Shown here: piece after piece, positions 23,801 through 36,750 of the stretch | How positions within the stretch are numbered: the stretch's first letter is position 1 | Layout of the letters: every line of letters starts with the position of its first letter | Assembly (NCBI GenBank): GCA_013398295.1 | Contig: VZSF01001417.1 | Location: 730,322 to 794,321 of the forward strand | From: Chionis minor | Taxonomy: Eukaryota > Chordata > Aves > Charadriiformes > Chionididae | DNA length: 64,000 nucleotides | Reading direction: 5' to 3' | Program-made: the position numbers and the translations under genes | Notes under the pieces: model-generated | Databases searched by the model: none | The model's input: the letters and a program-made list of their open reading frames with translations, nothing else | Told to the model about the DNA's origin: nothing

Positions 23801-26800
23801 CAACAGCAGCAATTCCCCTTCTTGTAGGCAAAGGAGGCAGCTGTTGCCTCTTGTAGGGTTTTTACTAACCCTGTCAGGCTTCTGGCTTCAGTAACTGCCT
23901 GTTTTGCCCATGTGTTAAGCTACTACAGGAGGGGGAGAGTTTCCACACAGTCTGGTGAATTCTCTTTCGAGCAGAACTGGAGCTATAAAAACCTCTAAAA
24001 TGCTTTCGAAATTACACTATTGTGCATGAGAAATACAGCCTCTGCATCCATATATATAACAAGATTTCATATTAAATGCATTTATCCTCATTCTGTCACC
24101 CACACAAAGTTATTTTCACCATTAAAGTTATGCATGACAACTTTGCTTATCCATTCTGAATGCACTGGACAGGAGCTCGTTTTCCGTATCGAGAGCAGAA
24201 CATACATCACCTCCAAACATGAATATCACATCTATTTGAGATGCTTGATGAATGATTTAATTCCTTTACCAATTTTGTTGGACAGCAGTTCGGATAGGGA
24301 CAGAGCGCTGGGTTCTGTGCTGTGGGAAGAAAGAGAAAGACTGTTGAGGCTCTCCCGACAAACAGAAATGGACACTCTGCCAGCCAGGCAATAAAGAGCC
24401 TAATGGGAGGCTACCAAAGCCACAGCATTATCTTATTTGGGAGAGGTTTGCCAGGACGGCAGGAGGCCTGGTGCCTCAGAGGCCGGGGGCTGAAATAAAG
24501 ACCAGAACACTGCTGTCAGCTGGAGGAAGACCCAGGCCTTCAACTGAGTCCCCCCCCCACTTAATCTGTGGAGATCAAAGGCAAGGCAAATTGGGGGGTT
24601 TTTGTCCTCTCTAATTGGAAAAATATGCAGAGGAGTTATTTTCTCTGGATTTCACAAGACTTGGTTACTTTTCCTTACCAAAACATTGGGGAGAGGGGGG
24701 TTCTGAAGAAAGACTCCCCAGCGGGTGGCCCCGCATTGCGCAGGCACAGTTCTTCATGCTCCTGCAGGGAGGGCTTACCTGGGGCTGCCCCACTGCCGAG
24801 GCCACTGCAATTACCAGCACAGGAAGGCAGTAGATAAGACATCAGGATATAGAAAAATTAGTTGCCTATTGCCTTGTGTATTTACAATCATTTTACACCA
24901 AATACAAACTGTATGATCCATTGCAAAGAGCTATTTCGGGATGTGGAAGCAGAGGAAGAGCTCAGGGTAAATTTGTGCCACTGTTGGAAGGTTTCAGTAG
25001 CATAAAAATACTTGCAATGCTTGGTCGCTTGCTGTGAATACCCTTTTTTCCCCTTAGTCCCGGGCTGAATTGCAGTACGAGATACAGCCTTTAGAAAAAC
25101 ATTAATTAGTATTTCCAATCCACAGCATCTAGCTTGAGCCAGCTGTTCTTTAGATTCATCTACAGCACATGTCCATCTCTGAGATTTTATAAACAAATTA
25201 GACCATGTGTGTACTTGTTTTCAGTAGCACACAAAGAGGACACACATTTTATGTGAATTTACCCTCTAGCAACTGAAAAGTTCAGTATTTGCACAAGTCA
25301 CGCTTTGGAAGCCCCCATCCAAATAGTCACAAAAAACCCCCTCGTGATGAGTGAGGGCAGGAGGGGAGAAGGAATCATCAAAATACAATTCCCAAATTGT
25401 CAGCCTGATTTTGTAACGGCTGCTGGGAGCTGTGCACTTTCATGTGGCTTAGAGATTTATTTTGAGCATTATTGTCAGGCTGTTCCTGGTACATTCACCT
25501 CTGTTTCAGAATCAACAAGTCGGAGTTACTAAGTGTATGTGCATTATTTACACATCAGTGCAGCACAATTTCCATCATCCACCTGCAGAAAATACCCAAA
25601 TTCAGCAGCGCACTTACCTATTCATTATGCGTAACTTTGTAAACCTCACATACACACTTCAGGCCATGCCGTTTTTTTAAGAACTATTTACTAATTTACT
25701 CCTCCTTTGCCCTACAAATATATATAATTCATTGTGAATATTTTATGCAAAATGCAATACTAATGGGATTTGAGTCTTTCTGATAAGGATTCAGGTTCTG
25801 TAACTGGTATTCTCACAAAACTTAGTCTCTAGGTTTCAAAATAGATGCAATTCACAGTGCAAAGCTGCTTAAAGGCACAGAAATAATGTTTAAAAGTAAA
25901 AAAAAAAAAAAAGAAAAGAGAAAAAAGGAATAAGTATCACTCTGCAATTCCCGAAGAATTCTTCCTGAGCAGGAATAACAACTTCTTCCCCAAGAAAATG
26001 ACAATGTTGAAGCCTCTCTCATTACCTGTTTGGAAGAACATGAAAAATGAAAATGTCCCTCCTCAAGCTGGCAGCTGGATCATGCCGCAATCGAGTCTTG
26101 TTTTCAGTGTTCACTGTGTTCACAGTCCAGTCTGTAGCCAGCTTCAAGGGGGAAGATGACATCCTCCCTCCTGTGGTTTGGAGCGACAGGCACCCTGGAG
26201 GCATACACAAAAATCCATTCTTTTAAGTTCCAGTTGCAGAGAAATAGAGATATTTTTGTTCAACTTGGGGCATTTTCTCAGTATTTTTTGAGTGCACCCA
26301 GTCATACTTATGCCATGAGGAAAAAAAAAATAATAATTTGAACTATTTCACATCTTATCCTCTGTGGCTGTTTCTTTCTCTCTAACTGCAATTTGATTGA
26401 CTGCAGATATTTGATTTTTATTTGCACTCATGTGATGCTTCCACTCAATGCAATAGTCCATGTCATACCGTGCCCTAATCACTCAACATCCCTCTGTTAC
26501 CCATAAAGGGCGAGTATTGCCTTCCTTATGGCATTCATTGGTCAGGGAGAGCTCCTTCATGCTCTCAAAATCAAAGCAACCCTTTCTTTTTATACAGTTG
26601 TGGTCCACACAATGTTTTGTCATACAATGGGACCAGACCCTCCAAGCCTCGTCACGCTGATAGCCAAAGGAAATGTAAGACCAGCTTTAAGCAAGATCAT
26701 TGCGTGAAGCAGTGTCAACGCCACGGTTAGACCGCCACACTGGGCTGCCCTTTCTTCACCAACACTCATCAGGAAGAAGATCCATGTGAAGGGATGTCTG

Positions 26801-28992
26801 TCATCCAAAAAGCATCAGTCTAGAGCTCCCCATTTGTACCTTTGTCAAGCATTGCATGTAAGAGATGGCAAGCACTCGTGCAGCCTTTGGCAGAGCAGGA
26901 TTACGGTCCCTATTACTTGAAGGAGTCCAAGACTCTCATTCAGGCAGTTGTGTCTGCGCAGATTTGCACTAAAATCACCTGTAGGGCAACCGTAGCTTGA
27001 AAACAGAGAAGTTATCTGGCAGAAAATTATACATTCCAGACGAAAAGCATCTTTTTCAGGACAGAATATGTACAAATCATTGGAAATTGACTGGGCTTCT
27101 TGTCAAAAGAACATGCAAGGGGTTTACTTTGTTTTCTGAATAACTTGCCTTTTTTATTTTTTTTGTTAATAGGAACCTCAGAGGACATAGTGATCCTGCT
27201 AGAAATAACTCTCAGATATTCATCAAAAGACTTTCTGGTGACAATAGTGTTTTATATTTCTGAGTTGGACATCAAACAACAACTGGGCAGGAGCAGCACA
27301 TAAACCGGGAAAATGTCTCCCTGGAGTCCTTTACAGATAGCAGATTCCAGCTCAGTCTCTCAGTTGTTCAAAATCTGTGGGGGTTATATGAACAACCTTT
27401 TGCTCGTGTGTGTGCAAGTGTCTTCCCTGATCGTTAGAGCGATCAGGAATATTACAGGGTCTGGGAAACAGAGACAAATCCGGCAGGATGGGTCCGAAGC
27501 AACCTCCCCTGGCAGAACTCCAGCAGCTCCGTTCAAACACTGCGACAGCTTGTGCAGCGCTGACTGAGTCTCCCTGCAGAGTTCAGGTTTCCAGCATATG
27601 GTGGCCATTAAAGGGCACAAACAACTTGCACTAACTGCGCGAGAGAGAAATACACAGTTAAAAATCGGGACGATGAAAGAGGGAGAGATTATTAATATCA
27701 ACACCAGATGTTCTGGAAAAAGCTGCCCTAAGCGACTGGAAGTGAGAAATTCTTGATGACCCTGTTTGTGCACTAATTCACAGCTGCATTTATCCCCATC
27801 TCTTCACTACTGCCAGCAGAACAGGGTTTTCTTTGGAAATGCAGCTGCTGTTTGGTATGCTCGGGCACTGTCCTTTTCTCTGATGAACATCGCTTTCCAC
27901 CATGGCTGGTTCTCAGGTAAGCCCACAGTGGGAATCACTGGCTTAAATAAGACACCATTAGGCTAAATGATATTATTCAGGTGTCAGAAGGGCCTTGTAA
28001 CAGGAAACAAACACACCGAGATAAGAGGCTGCGTGTTAAAAGGAGGGTCACAGCTTAGGAAGTGGGTGTGAAGCCCCACAGCAAGCCTCGGCAGTCTGGT
28101 TTAAATTCATTTTTTTCCATCAGTTACCAGGATTTAGCCCATTTAAACCATATCTAACAAGAGAAGAGTACTGCCACAGTGAAGTTTTGAGAAGTGGAAT
28201 CTGTTTAAAGAGGAAATCCTCTATGAATCTTATTAAGGGCAAGGTTAAACCAGAAAGCTCACTTGGGTATTGCTTAAGTAGGCGTTAAGTATGAGCACAA
28301 GAGAAGAAAAGCAACTCAGAGGAAGGCAGTGGGGACTGCCCTGGGTGCAGCTGCGAAAGCACCTGTAGCAGGACCCTAAAAGAGAGTCTGTGAAGGCAGG
28401 GCCCTGGCCGTGAGGCGGTGAGATGTGAGAAAGGAAGTGCCATCCTGTCTGGTCTTTCTCAGGCTCAGCTAAAACATGCCAGAGTCTTTGTCAACAGGCA
28501 GAGCGGGATCGCATTAAAGATGCATCCACCCTCAGTTTCCGCCTGCGGTTAAAATGGGTTGAAAGATCTTTCAGGTCTTTCACTGCTTTGGTTCAGCTGT
28601 GCAGCAATCCAGAGTGAAACCCGTGAAGACGTTAAGTAAATCCATCTGAAATTTGCACAATGACCTTTGCTGCTCTCAGGCTTGAGCATGGGTTGCCATG
28701 AACAAGACAATGAAGACGAGCATTACTCACCTTTCAGACTCTCTCCTAAGAGCGTCTCCTAATAAAGCCCTCTGAAATTAATGGAACATTTAGTGTATTT
28801 GCCTTGAGGAATATTTGAGAAACAGCATTTACTTCAAGCAGTATTACTAAACCTTTGATCAGTTCTATATGCTAGAACCGTACAGTGGTATTACGTTTGA
28901 AACAGAAGTGTTTGATTTATATTTTGTGATTTTTCTTGAAAACAAATAACTTTGAACTACAGCTTACTCAAAAATTCCGTTGAAGCGAATTG
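20881..28992. other. Intergenic, no gene recognised
   Basis: No protein-coding exon is identified. A GC-rich, CpG-poor patch lies at 22220-22400. An A17 run ending in an ambiguous base lies at 22453-22470. The block 22480-22600 has an enhancer-like texture (TATTTAAACATGCAG, TAAATATTTAAG, CACATGTTTAAC). A-rich tracts occur at 25898-25925 and 26321-26336. Open frames of up to 145 codons (21049-21486) look random. Confidence 0.5.
27173..27916 (+). other. Possible noncoding exon (plus strand)
   Basis: A long T-rich tract followed by GTTAATAG makes a strong acceptor at 27172, and TTCTCAG|GTAAGC makes a strong donor after 27916. Together they could bound an exon of about 744 bases in an unannotated plus-strand transcript. 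No long conserved reading frame runs through it. Such pairs also arise by chance. Confidence 0.2.
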
Positions 28993-29032
28993 GACTGTCA
29001 AAACTCCAACCTGACTGTCAAAACTACAACCT
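28993..29032. repeat. 20-base tandem duplication
   Basis: Two adjacent 20-base units beginning GACTGTCAAAACT lie at 28993-29012 and 29013-29032, with one mismatch (C/A). TGACTGTCA resembles TALE-class (MEIS/PKNOX) homeodomain sites, whose core is TGACAG/CTGTCA, so the pair may be a duplicated binding site. Confidence 0.85.
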
Positions 29033-30829
29033 AAAGCTGAGTTAGATAGTTTTGACTTATTTTTTAACAGAGTAATGAACTAGATGCCTAGATTAGTACA
29101 GGAGACATTTCTGTATTGTTTTATTTCCCTGCTCCCAGTCAACTTCTTAGGTGAATGCTGCTAGAAGCAAATGGTGTTCACTCAGTTTGAGTTTCAAGGT
29201 CACCAGGTACTATCCCTGACTGTCCACACAGCGATGGCCATTGCCAACACGTGTTTGTAGCTCCCCTTAGCACAATGTCACCTGAACTCTAGCACAGTGG
29301 TTGGCCTCGACTCAGTGTGGTTGTAGTTACCAAATAACAAATACTCCTGCTAGTGAGGGAAACACAGTCAGAGCACATCCTCCATGCGTGTGACCAGTGC
29401 TGAATTCCATTACATTTTCAAGAACAATTTCTAGGCCAGGGCTGGGCAACAGACACACAGATTGATGTGTTTTGGAGCATGTCGCTCGAACGGGATGTCA
29501 ATAGAGAAAAGACGCTTTTTCAGTACTTACCCAATCTGAATTCTACTGTTAGCTTTCTACCACAGCCAGTGACACTTGTGCCAGATGAACCAAGGAACCA
29601 CAGTAGAGTACTGCTGCCATGGTCAGAACTTAACTGGTAGGTATAATTAATGTATACTTTACCTCGTGGAAGTGACACAACCTTTTTTAGACTGCCGTAC
29701 TAAGTTTGGTCCAATGGTACATCACATCTGTAGCAGAACTGCCTTCTCACCTCTAATTGTACCATTCAAGGATGCTGAAAAATCTTGAGGCTGGGAAAGA
29801 GGAAGACATATTCTTTAACGAAAAAGATTTAGGTTTAAGAATTCTCAGATATATATTACAGAAGGAAAGAGGAAAAAGTGTTCACTGCATTATCAGGTTA
29901 TTATTAGCTCTAGAGAGCTGCATGTGACTGTAAACTCAACAACTTGCAGCAACTTTTCAGTCAAAGTAAATTGTTCTGCAAGCCGAATATCAGCTAAGCC
30001 TCTTCATAAAAGGGTTTGCTCCAATTGCTGCCTTGAAATGCAGCTGCGTGCGCAGCCGAGGCAACACTCACTAGTGTGCTCATGACAGAGGTGAGAATTA
30101 GGAGTTGTTCAGTTCTTACTATGATTGCTCTTAATAAGCCTGTATAATTATATGGTAATACAATGCAAAACTACTTCTGCGGGTTCCCTGCAGTAGAGGA
30201 GCATTTCACCCTGGGAGAAAACGTTTCGTTAAGGTGGCAAGCCTCATTTTTGCACTGCAGCCCTGCCAGTCTCACAGTACTCCCAGCCGCTGTATTTCCT
30301 AAGGCTGGGACTCCTGGGCTCTGCTGATTGTATGACAATCTGCGATTTATGTATTTACTTTAGATAAAAAAGCCTCCAGCTCTTAGGGTTACAGACAAAA
30401 GCTTCCTAAAAAAAAAATAATAAAAAAAGATGACCTGGAGGTCCAAGAAAAGAGAGTGGTTCACAAACCTTTTTGTTTTTTAAAATCTCATGGTGCGTAT
30501 CAATCATGGTGCTTCACGGAGGGGTGAACCGGCTCAGAATTGTATCCATGCAGAATGGATAATCCTGAAGCCTCGGCTTGAAATACCTTTGCACGTTCCC
30601 TCGATGAAGCCCAACACAACGATAGTAAAACAAATAGTTTCCTTCGCTTCAGGGAAGTGCTGTTCTTTAAGATGGGCTGGCGCCATAGGTCCTTCTGGCC
30701 TCATTCCTTACTATGAGACAGATTTTGGGTCAGTGAGCTAGATTCCCTATACTTTGCTTCACGAATTTCCTAAGTGGCAATAGTCTACTATGTCCCACTG
30801 TGGGAGAACGTGCTGCTGTGAAGCTTAAT
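29033..30829. other. Intergenic, no gene recognised
   Basis: Unique-looking sequence. The A-rich tract near 30410-30430 is the only simple repeat seen. Confidence 0.5.
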
Positions 30830-31200
30830 TGAGACTTATTGTTTTTGAGATTATTGGCTGAAATTTGAAAGCATGGTATTTTATTTGCACTGGGATTTAT
30901 TGCACGTTTTAAAAAGCAGAAAGGATCGTGGCTTAAGTGAAAGCTGTGGTAGAATTTGGGGTATATGTTTTAATATGTATATCACTTTCAAGCAGACATA
31001 AGCTTTTAAGTAGTGCCAGTTGTTTGCTAGGGGAGTTGCCTAGGGGGAACTATAGTATATTTCCTAATTAATTACTTCAGATTAAAGGTATCTTTAAATG
31101 TTACTGCATTGAAGGGCAAGCTATATCGGTGCTTTCAACTTACAACCTAGGAATTACTAATTGAATTTGTTTTAATTAGGAAAAGTCAGCTAGAACTGAG
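30830..31200. promoter_or_regulatory. Candidate conserved noncoding element
   Basis: Clustered homeodomain cores include CTAATTAATTAC at about 31064-31075 and further ATTACTAATTG and TTTTAATTAGG cores at about 31150-31180, in AT-rich, complex, non-repetitive sequence. The texture is that of a developmental enhancer. The bounds are approximate and the call is unverified. Confidence 0.3.
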
Positions 31201-31679
31201 GAGCTGCCCCACATAAATTTTAAGATTTTTGTAAATTGCAGTGCACTGGAAATTGCTATCATTTGCCTTAAAAAGACAGCTTGGGGTTTGTGAGGTTTTG
31301 TTTTTTAAACGAGTATTTGACTTCAGGGTTTTTTCATTAGATGTTTTAGACAAGAGTGGGGTCTTTACACTGAATTAGCACTGCATGAAATACATTCACC
31401 GCTCAGGAAACCTGCCAGGGTGAAGTATGTCTCTCTGATTCTTTGTGGTCTGCTGGTATTCCACTAACAGTACAGTCTCGGAGACTTAACTTCTTGCCTA
31501 AAGTATTCTATTTCAATTCTCATCCAAAAATAAAACATCCAAATCTTTGATACCTCACTGGAAGCGCAAATGTGAAGATTATTGAAGTGCAAAGGAAATC
31601 AGGCGAAGCTTGCCCCTTTCTCGCCTTCACACCGCTACATCTAGGATTTCATGTCAAGATAGTGACATTGTAACTAGAG

Positions 31680-32045
31680 GTGATATTGAATCTTAATTGC
31701 CTGCGTCGGGTCTTGGAAAGCAGTGACTTTTGATTATCTATAATCAAGGCACCAGGGTCCCAAAGCAAAACCATTAAGCAATATTTATGAATATTACACC
31801 TTAATAAAGTGTCAACCTCCACAGAATATGCAAGAGATCAATTTTCTAAAATTATTCAGGTACCTAAATAAAATGCATTAGCATCTAAATCCTTCTCAAA
31901 GTCTAGCCCAGACTCGGTGCAGTTGGCCATGCTGGTACATGGGAAATGTCCAAAGCTCATGCTGACAGAGACAACTTAATTAAAGATTTGCTTTATCAAC
32001 TATAGGGTACATTAATAGGAGCATAACATGGAAGGGAAATAATTA
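31680..32045. promoter_or_regulatory. Candidate conserved noncoding element with homeodomain palindrome
   Basis: The block includes an inverted repeat, TTGATTAT (31730-31737) and ATAATCAA (31740-31747), separated by two bases. That gives two facing TAATCA half-sites. Further TTAATTAAAG and ACATTAATAGG cores follow near 31980-32015. OTX/CRX/PITX-type proteins bind TAATC cores and act in the eye, where PROM1 is expressed, but the link to PROM1 is speculation. Confidence 0.3.
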
Positions 32046-35000
32046 TTCTGTTGGTTTTGTTTGCGGGGAAGCCTCGACAGAAGGACAGCCTCCGCTCTTG
32101 GGGACAACACTTTAAAGATGCAGACAGATTACAGGGAGTCTAGAGGAGAGGACATTAAGCTTCTTTAGTCTAGAATAAAAGACAATTGAGAAGAGGTATG
32201 ATAACAGTCTACCACTAAAAATGTTGTTATAAAGAAAGTGATTCATTGCTCACTATCTGCTAGGGTAAGGAAAAAGGAAATGAACGTATTGCAGGCTTCC
32301 TCTGCATCCACTCTTAACAGGCAGCCACCAGATTAAAGACAGTTTAAACCGCTGCTCCAATATCCTGCCCACAAGAAAGGATTTGCTCTTTGTCGCAGAA
32401 AATGACAAGCGTCTCACCTAAAAAACAAGTCTCTCTTTTCTGCAAGGAAAAAGCAGCAGGGACTGGTGACTTCCAGCTGGATGTGACAGAAGGGCTCCTG
32501 GCCAGGAGATGGGGTCTCTGTCAGCACCCAAGCCTCAAAGGCACTGGAGAGGCACAAAGACAGCCGAGAGTCACTCACCAAGTGACCCTGGCTGCTGAAA
32601 TAAGGTACCTATAAGAAAGGCTTGAGCAGGAGAGAAAGTAGTGGTGATGCTGCTCTAGACTTGTGAATCCTAATCCTTCTGCTCAAGGATCAGGATACAC
32701 AAATACACAAACGACTACAGGAGATGAGTGTACAGATGATGTTTCCATGGCAGCTTTGTTGTCACCCTCAGCCACGGGATGATGTTGCACGAGCTGTTGA
32801 GGAAGGTGGGAACCCTTTTGACAAGGAAAGCCTCTTTGCCTGCCAGCTTTCTGGGATGGAGAGGCTTTAAGTAAGATTTGTGAGGAAGAGAGTAAGAGGA
32901 GCACATTGGCAGGCAATAACAGCTCAATCTGGACTGAAGTCTAAGAACCAGAAGAAATTGTGTCCTTATTGTAAAATCCAAGGGAAGGACAGGAACAAAT
33001 ATGGGGGAATCCCTCCACTGAACGTTTGAGATGCCTGAATACCGCGTGAGCTTCCCAAAGGACTGGGATGGGGGAGAGCTGCAGCCCTCACCCTGTGTTC
33101 AAGGGTAATGGTGGGACACTGCCTCGCCCGGCTGACTTTGACAGGACTTTGCTTTCTTGTTTCTCATCAGTGGACATTAGGATATCACAAGACACTGCAA
33201 AGGTTTACCTCATTTCTTCCCTATTCCTCCTTAATGTCCTCCCATAAACTTGGATTCTGGTGACAGATTAGCACTTTTTACCCCCGTAGGTACTTGAAGG
33301 CACATTAGTGAGGCTTTACACAACACGTTATGAGAGCTTCCTATGAGACTCATATCAGCCTTCTTTGTGGGAACCCCACATGAAGAGAAAACACAGCAGC
33401 ACAAACCCACCGCTCTCCCTACCAAATACACAACCGGCGGTTTCCTGGGGACTCACAGGGATCCTGCCACATCGGTTCACGTGTGCAGTACATTTCAGTA
33501 TTGAGATGTTTTCACACAGCTTACGTCTTATCCTGGGCACCAAAACAAAAAACTCCAGTGTGACTGACAGTTGTTAGTGATTTTCTGGTGTTTTAAAAGA
33601 GCAATCTTTAGAACAGGGGAAAAAGGAAACGACAGATCAAACTGACTGCAGTCTTCCAGAATTTTTCTGGGCAAGTAATCAGATTTGGGTTTTGGTCTTT
33701 TTAGTGCTTGAAGAGTAGCATGATGATGAATGAAAGCCAACAGAAATGTGTCAGATCGTTTCAAACCAGTGCATCTCCCTTCGACAGCGCAGTACACCAT
33801 AAGGTGAGAAGAAGCAGCAGTTATCACACATGTTGATTTTCATGGGGCTTTTGGTACTCTGCCATGATATTCCCAAACAAAGGAAACATAGTGCAGATTG
33901 AAATTTCTTGGAGCAGTTGACAAAGCTTGTGAGGAAGTCCTGCTTGGGGAGTATTTATCTCCAGTTCCCCACCACACAGCAGTAAGATTCTGCAGACGTC
34001 TCTTCATGCTGCGTTGCCATTCAGTGTTTTCAATCAGTACTATTGTGCTGGTGCCAGAGAAAGGTAAAGGAAGGGCTGTGGATACACAACATGACAGGAG
34101 TTCAAAACGAACTTGACTAACCACAGAAACAGATGGTAAAAAAATTAAACTGAAGCAGCTCTAATACAGGATTTTACATTCTGGCAGCACTGCATTCCAG
34201 CACGAGTGCAGGCTTGGGAACAATTAGGCAGTGCCATAGAAAGTACATAGATCTCACCGTGCGTTCAAACTCTCCTGGGTCAGAAGTGGCATCCTGTTTT
34301 TAAGAAGTAAATCCCATACCAGGATGTGGCAAGTAAAAGCTGGCTGTTGTAATCCTCAAGCTCAGCTCCGCTGGGTAGGGAGGCATCAGCTGGAGTTCTG
34401 TGCCCAGGACGAGCATGGGACAAGCCGCACGCACAAAGAGAAGCTGGACTCATTGGGGTGGTTTAGCAAAGGAGCCTGAAGGGAAACACAGCAGTCTCAG
34501 CTGCCAAGAATGTAAGAGAAACAGAGGGAGAGGGAGGTGTGAAATTTATTCTCCATGCCCAGGATGGACAAAAAATAGGGGGGGTTTAAATTTCAGTAAG
34601 GAAGACTTAAAACAGACAGGAGGGAGCTTTCTACAGGTAACAACAGCATTTGCAGTGTACGTATTTACTGCTCAAGAAGGTTGTGGAACCTCTGTCATTT
34701 CAAATTGAGAAAGAAGTGAAGCAATTGCCTGTCAGGAGGTACACGAATTGGATGCTGCATTGGACAGGACTTGAGCTAGGATAAGTTGCTCTATCCAGCT
34801 TCTGATGCCATGAAACAGGCTTGATTAACAAGGTTAAAAAAAAAGTAGACAAGTAAAGCAAGGAAATACAGCAGTGAGTGCTGAAACAAAACAGGCAGAA
34901 ACCAGCTGAACCGCCCAGAGGACAAACCTCAGCCCTGGCACCAAGCTGCTCACCAGTGCTGCTGCGGCAGGGAACCCAGCCACCAGTGCTGGACTACGCG

Positions 35001-36499
35001 ATGAGCGCCAGCGCAGAGGAACAAGGAGGAAACGGCAGCAGAAATAAAACCAGGAAGATCCAAATTATGACACTGGCCTCCCACAACACTCTGGCTGCTC
35101 TAGCCCAGTGCACTGGACTGTCTTCCCTGATTCTTTAAAAGCTGTGACTGTTGCGCATATGTATGGCCCAGTAAGGCAAGGAGCTGAAAAAACTCCAGTA
35201 GAGGAAGGGCTGGAGCTGCTGTACTTGTAGGGTAACTCTTATAAATGCCTCCTTTGCCTTCTACGAGGCACTGGCTGGAGCTCAGATGTTCTTACCCACA
35301 TCTCCCACAGTGTATACTACATGCCCCTACACAAACCCACCCCATTTTACATGGGCCAAGCGGAACAGAGCCCGTCTGCCGCCTCCTTTTGCCAGCCAAA
35401 TCACACCATCATCATCCTCGTCATCACCACCACAGCACCTCCCCTGTGTGCTCCCTGCTGACTGCTCCGAGATGCAAGAGAAGCCTCTCTGAATGATTCT
35501 CTCTCGATGCAAGTGTACCCTTTACTTATTACAACATGAGGTCAAGTAGGAAACTTCTGTGCCTGGCTACAAAGGTGCATTATTTATGGTGACAAAGGCC
35601 TCCATTTTCTGCTCTGTTCTCTACGTGCAATCTACATCCAGGACAGCCCATCAGAGTTCACATCAGACTCAGCTTGGCACCCATCAGCAGAGGGAAACCG
35701 TACCTGGCCAAATTCCTGAGCAGTGTAACAAAGGAGAGGAAATATCTGCTCTTATGAAGTGCCCAAAGCCAGCGCCCCCACAGCTCAGCGAGCCAAGGAC
35801 TACACCAGTCCATGACCAAGGGGGTGTCTTCCCACCTACACACCCAGATCTTGCTCTACAAGGGCTTCTCGTCCAGTGTTGGAGAAAATGCTGCTGAAAG
35901 GAAGACCTTCCCCAGGTCCTGAGCATGTCTCTTTGCAAGGGCAACTACGTGCTTTGAAGACACCCCTGGTGTCTTCAAACAAAAGCACCCAGTAACTAAG
36001 GTCACAGCCGCATTTTGCTCAGGGACCGTTCAGTTGATTTGAAGGGGCTGACAGTCATAGTGACAAAATGGCACAGCTTAGGAGTGTGGAATGACAACAA
36101 AAAAAAGACTCTACCCTACTTTGTCCCCACCACATAAACATACATAAATGTATCTCTGGAAACGTGCCCCCAAACACGTTATTTTTACTGCTACCCTTCA
36201 TGTATTAAGTTCTAGATTTGCAGAGGCTATTTTCAAACCTTCTGTGGGGTTTTTCTTCTTCCACTGGCCGAAGTTATTTATCAACCTCTTCCCTCCTCTC
36301 TTTTTTTAAAAATAAATAAAATCATACATATATTCTTTCTAGATCATTGGCAACCACGTAAGTGACAGAGGCTTCAGGAGCCCCAGTCTGCTGGGCATTA
36401 CCCCACAGTGGGCAGAAGGAAAAGATTCCTGGTTATTTTTTCTGTGAAAAACATTATCCTGAACAATTTCTCTTCAAGATACAAGGAAAGACTTTTAAG
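32046..36499. other. Intergenic, no gene recognised
   Basis: Unique-looking sequence of moderate GC content. A short degenerate CAT/CAC repeat lies at about 35405-35435. Open frames of about 100-112 codons (34400-34708, 35559-35897) show no recognisable domains. Confidence 0.5.
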
Positions 36500-36750
36500 T
36501 GCTCCATAATATGCTAAACAGCATTAACAGGCTTCATGTGGCTTTTAGGCCACAGCTTCTCGTTAATTACGGAGCTCTGGTTTATAGTGTTGCAGCATTG
36601 TGTTTGAAGGTTACCAGGTGTCCTCATACTCATATTATCCAGTAGTGAAATTATAACGCTGATAATTTGATATCCATCTCGCTCTTCACCCCAGGCCGCT
36701 GACAGCTACTTGGAATATTATGGCAAACGCAAAGCCAGCAATCGTCTTTA
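36500..36750. promoter_or_regulatory. Candidate conserved noncoding element
   Basis: The block around 36520-36740 combines TCGTTAATTACGG, GCAGCATTG and GATAATTTGATATCC-type motifs in non-repetitive sequence, typical of ancient vertebrate regulatory DNA. It is unverified. Confidence 0.28.
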
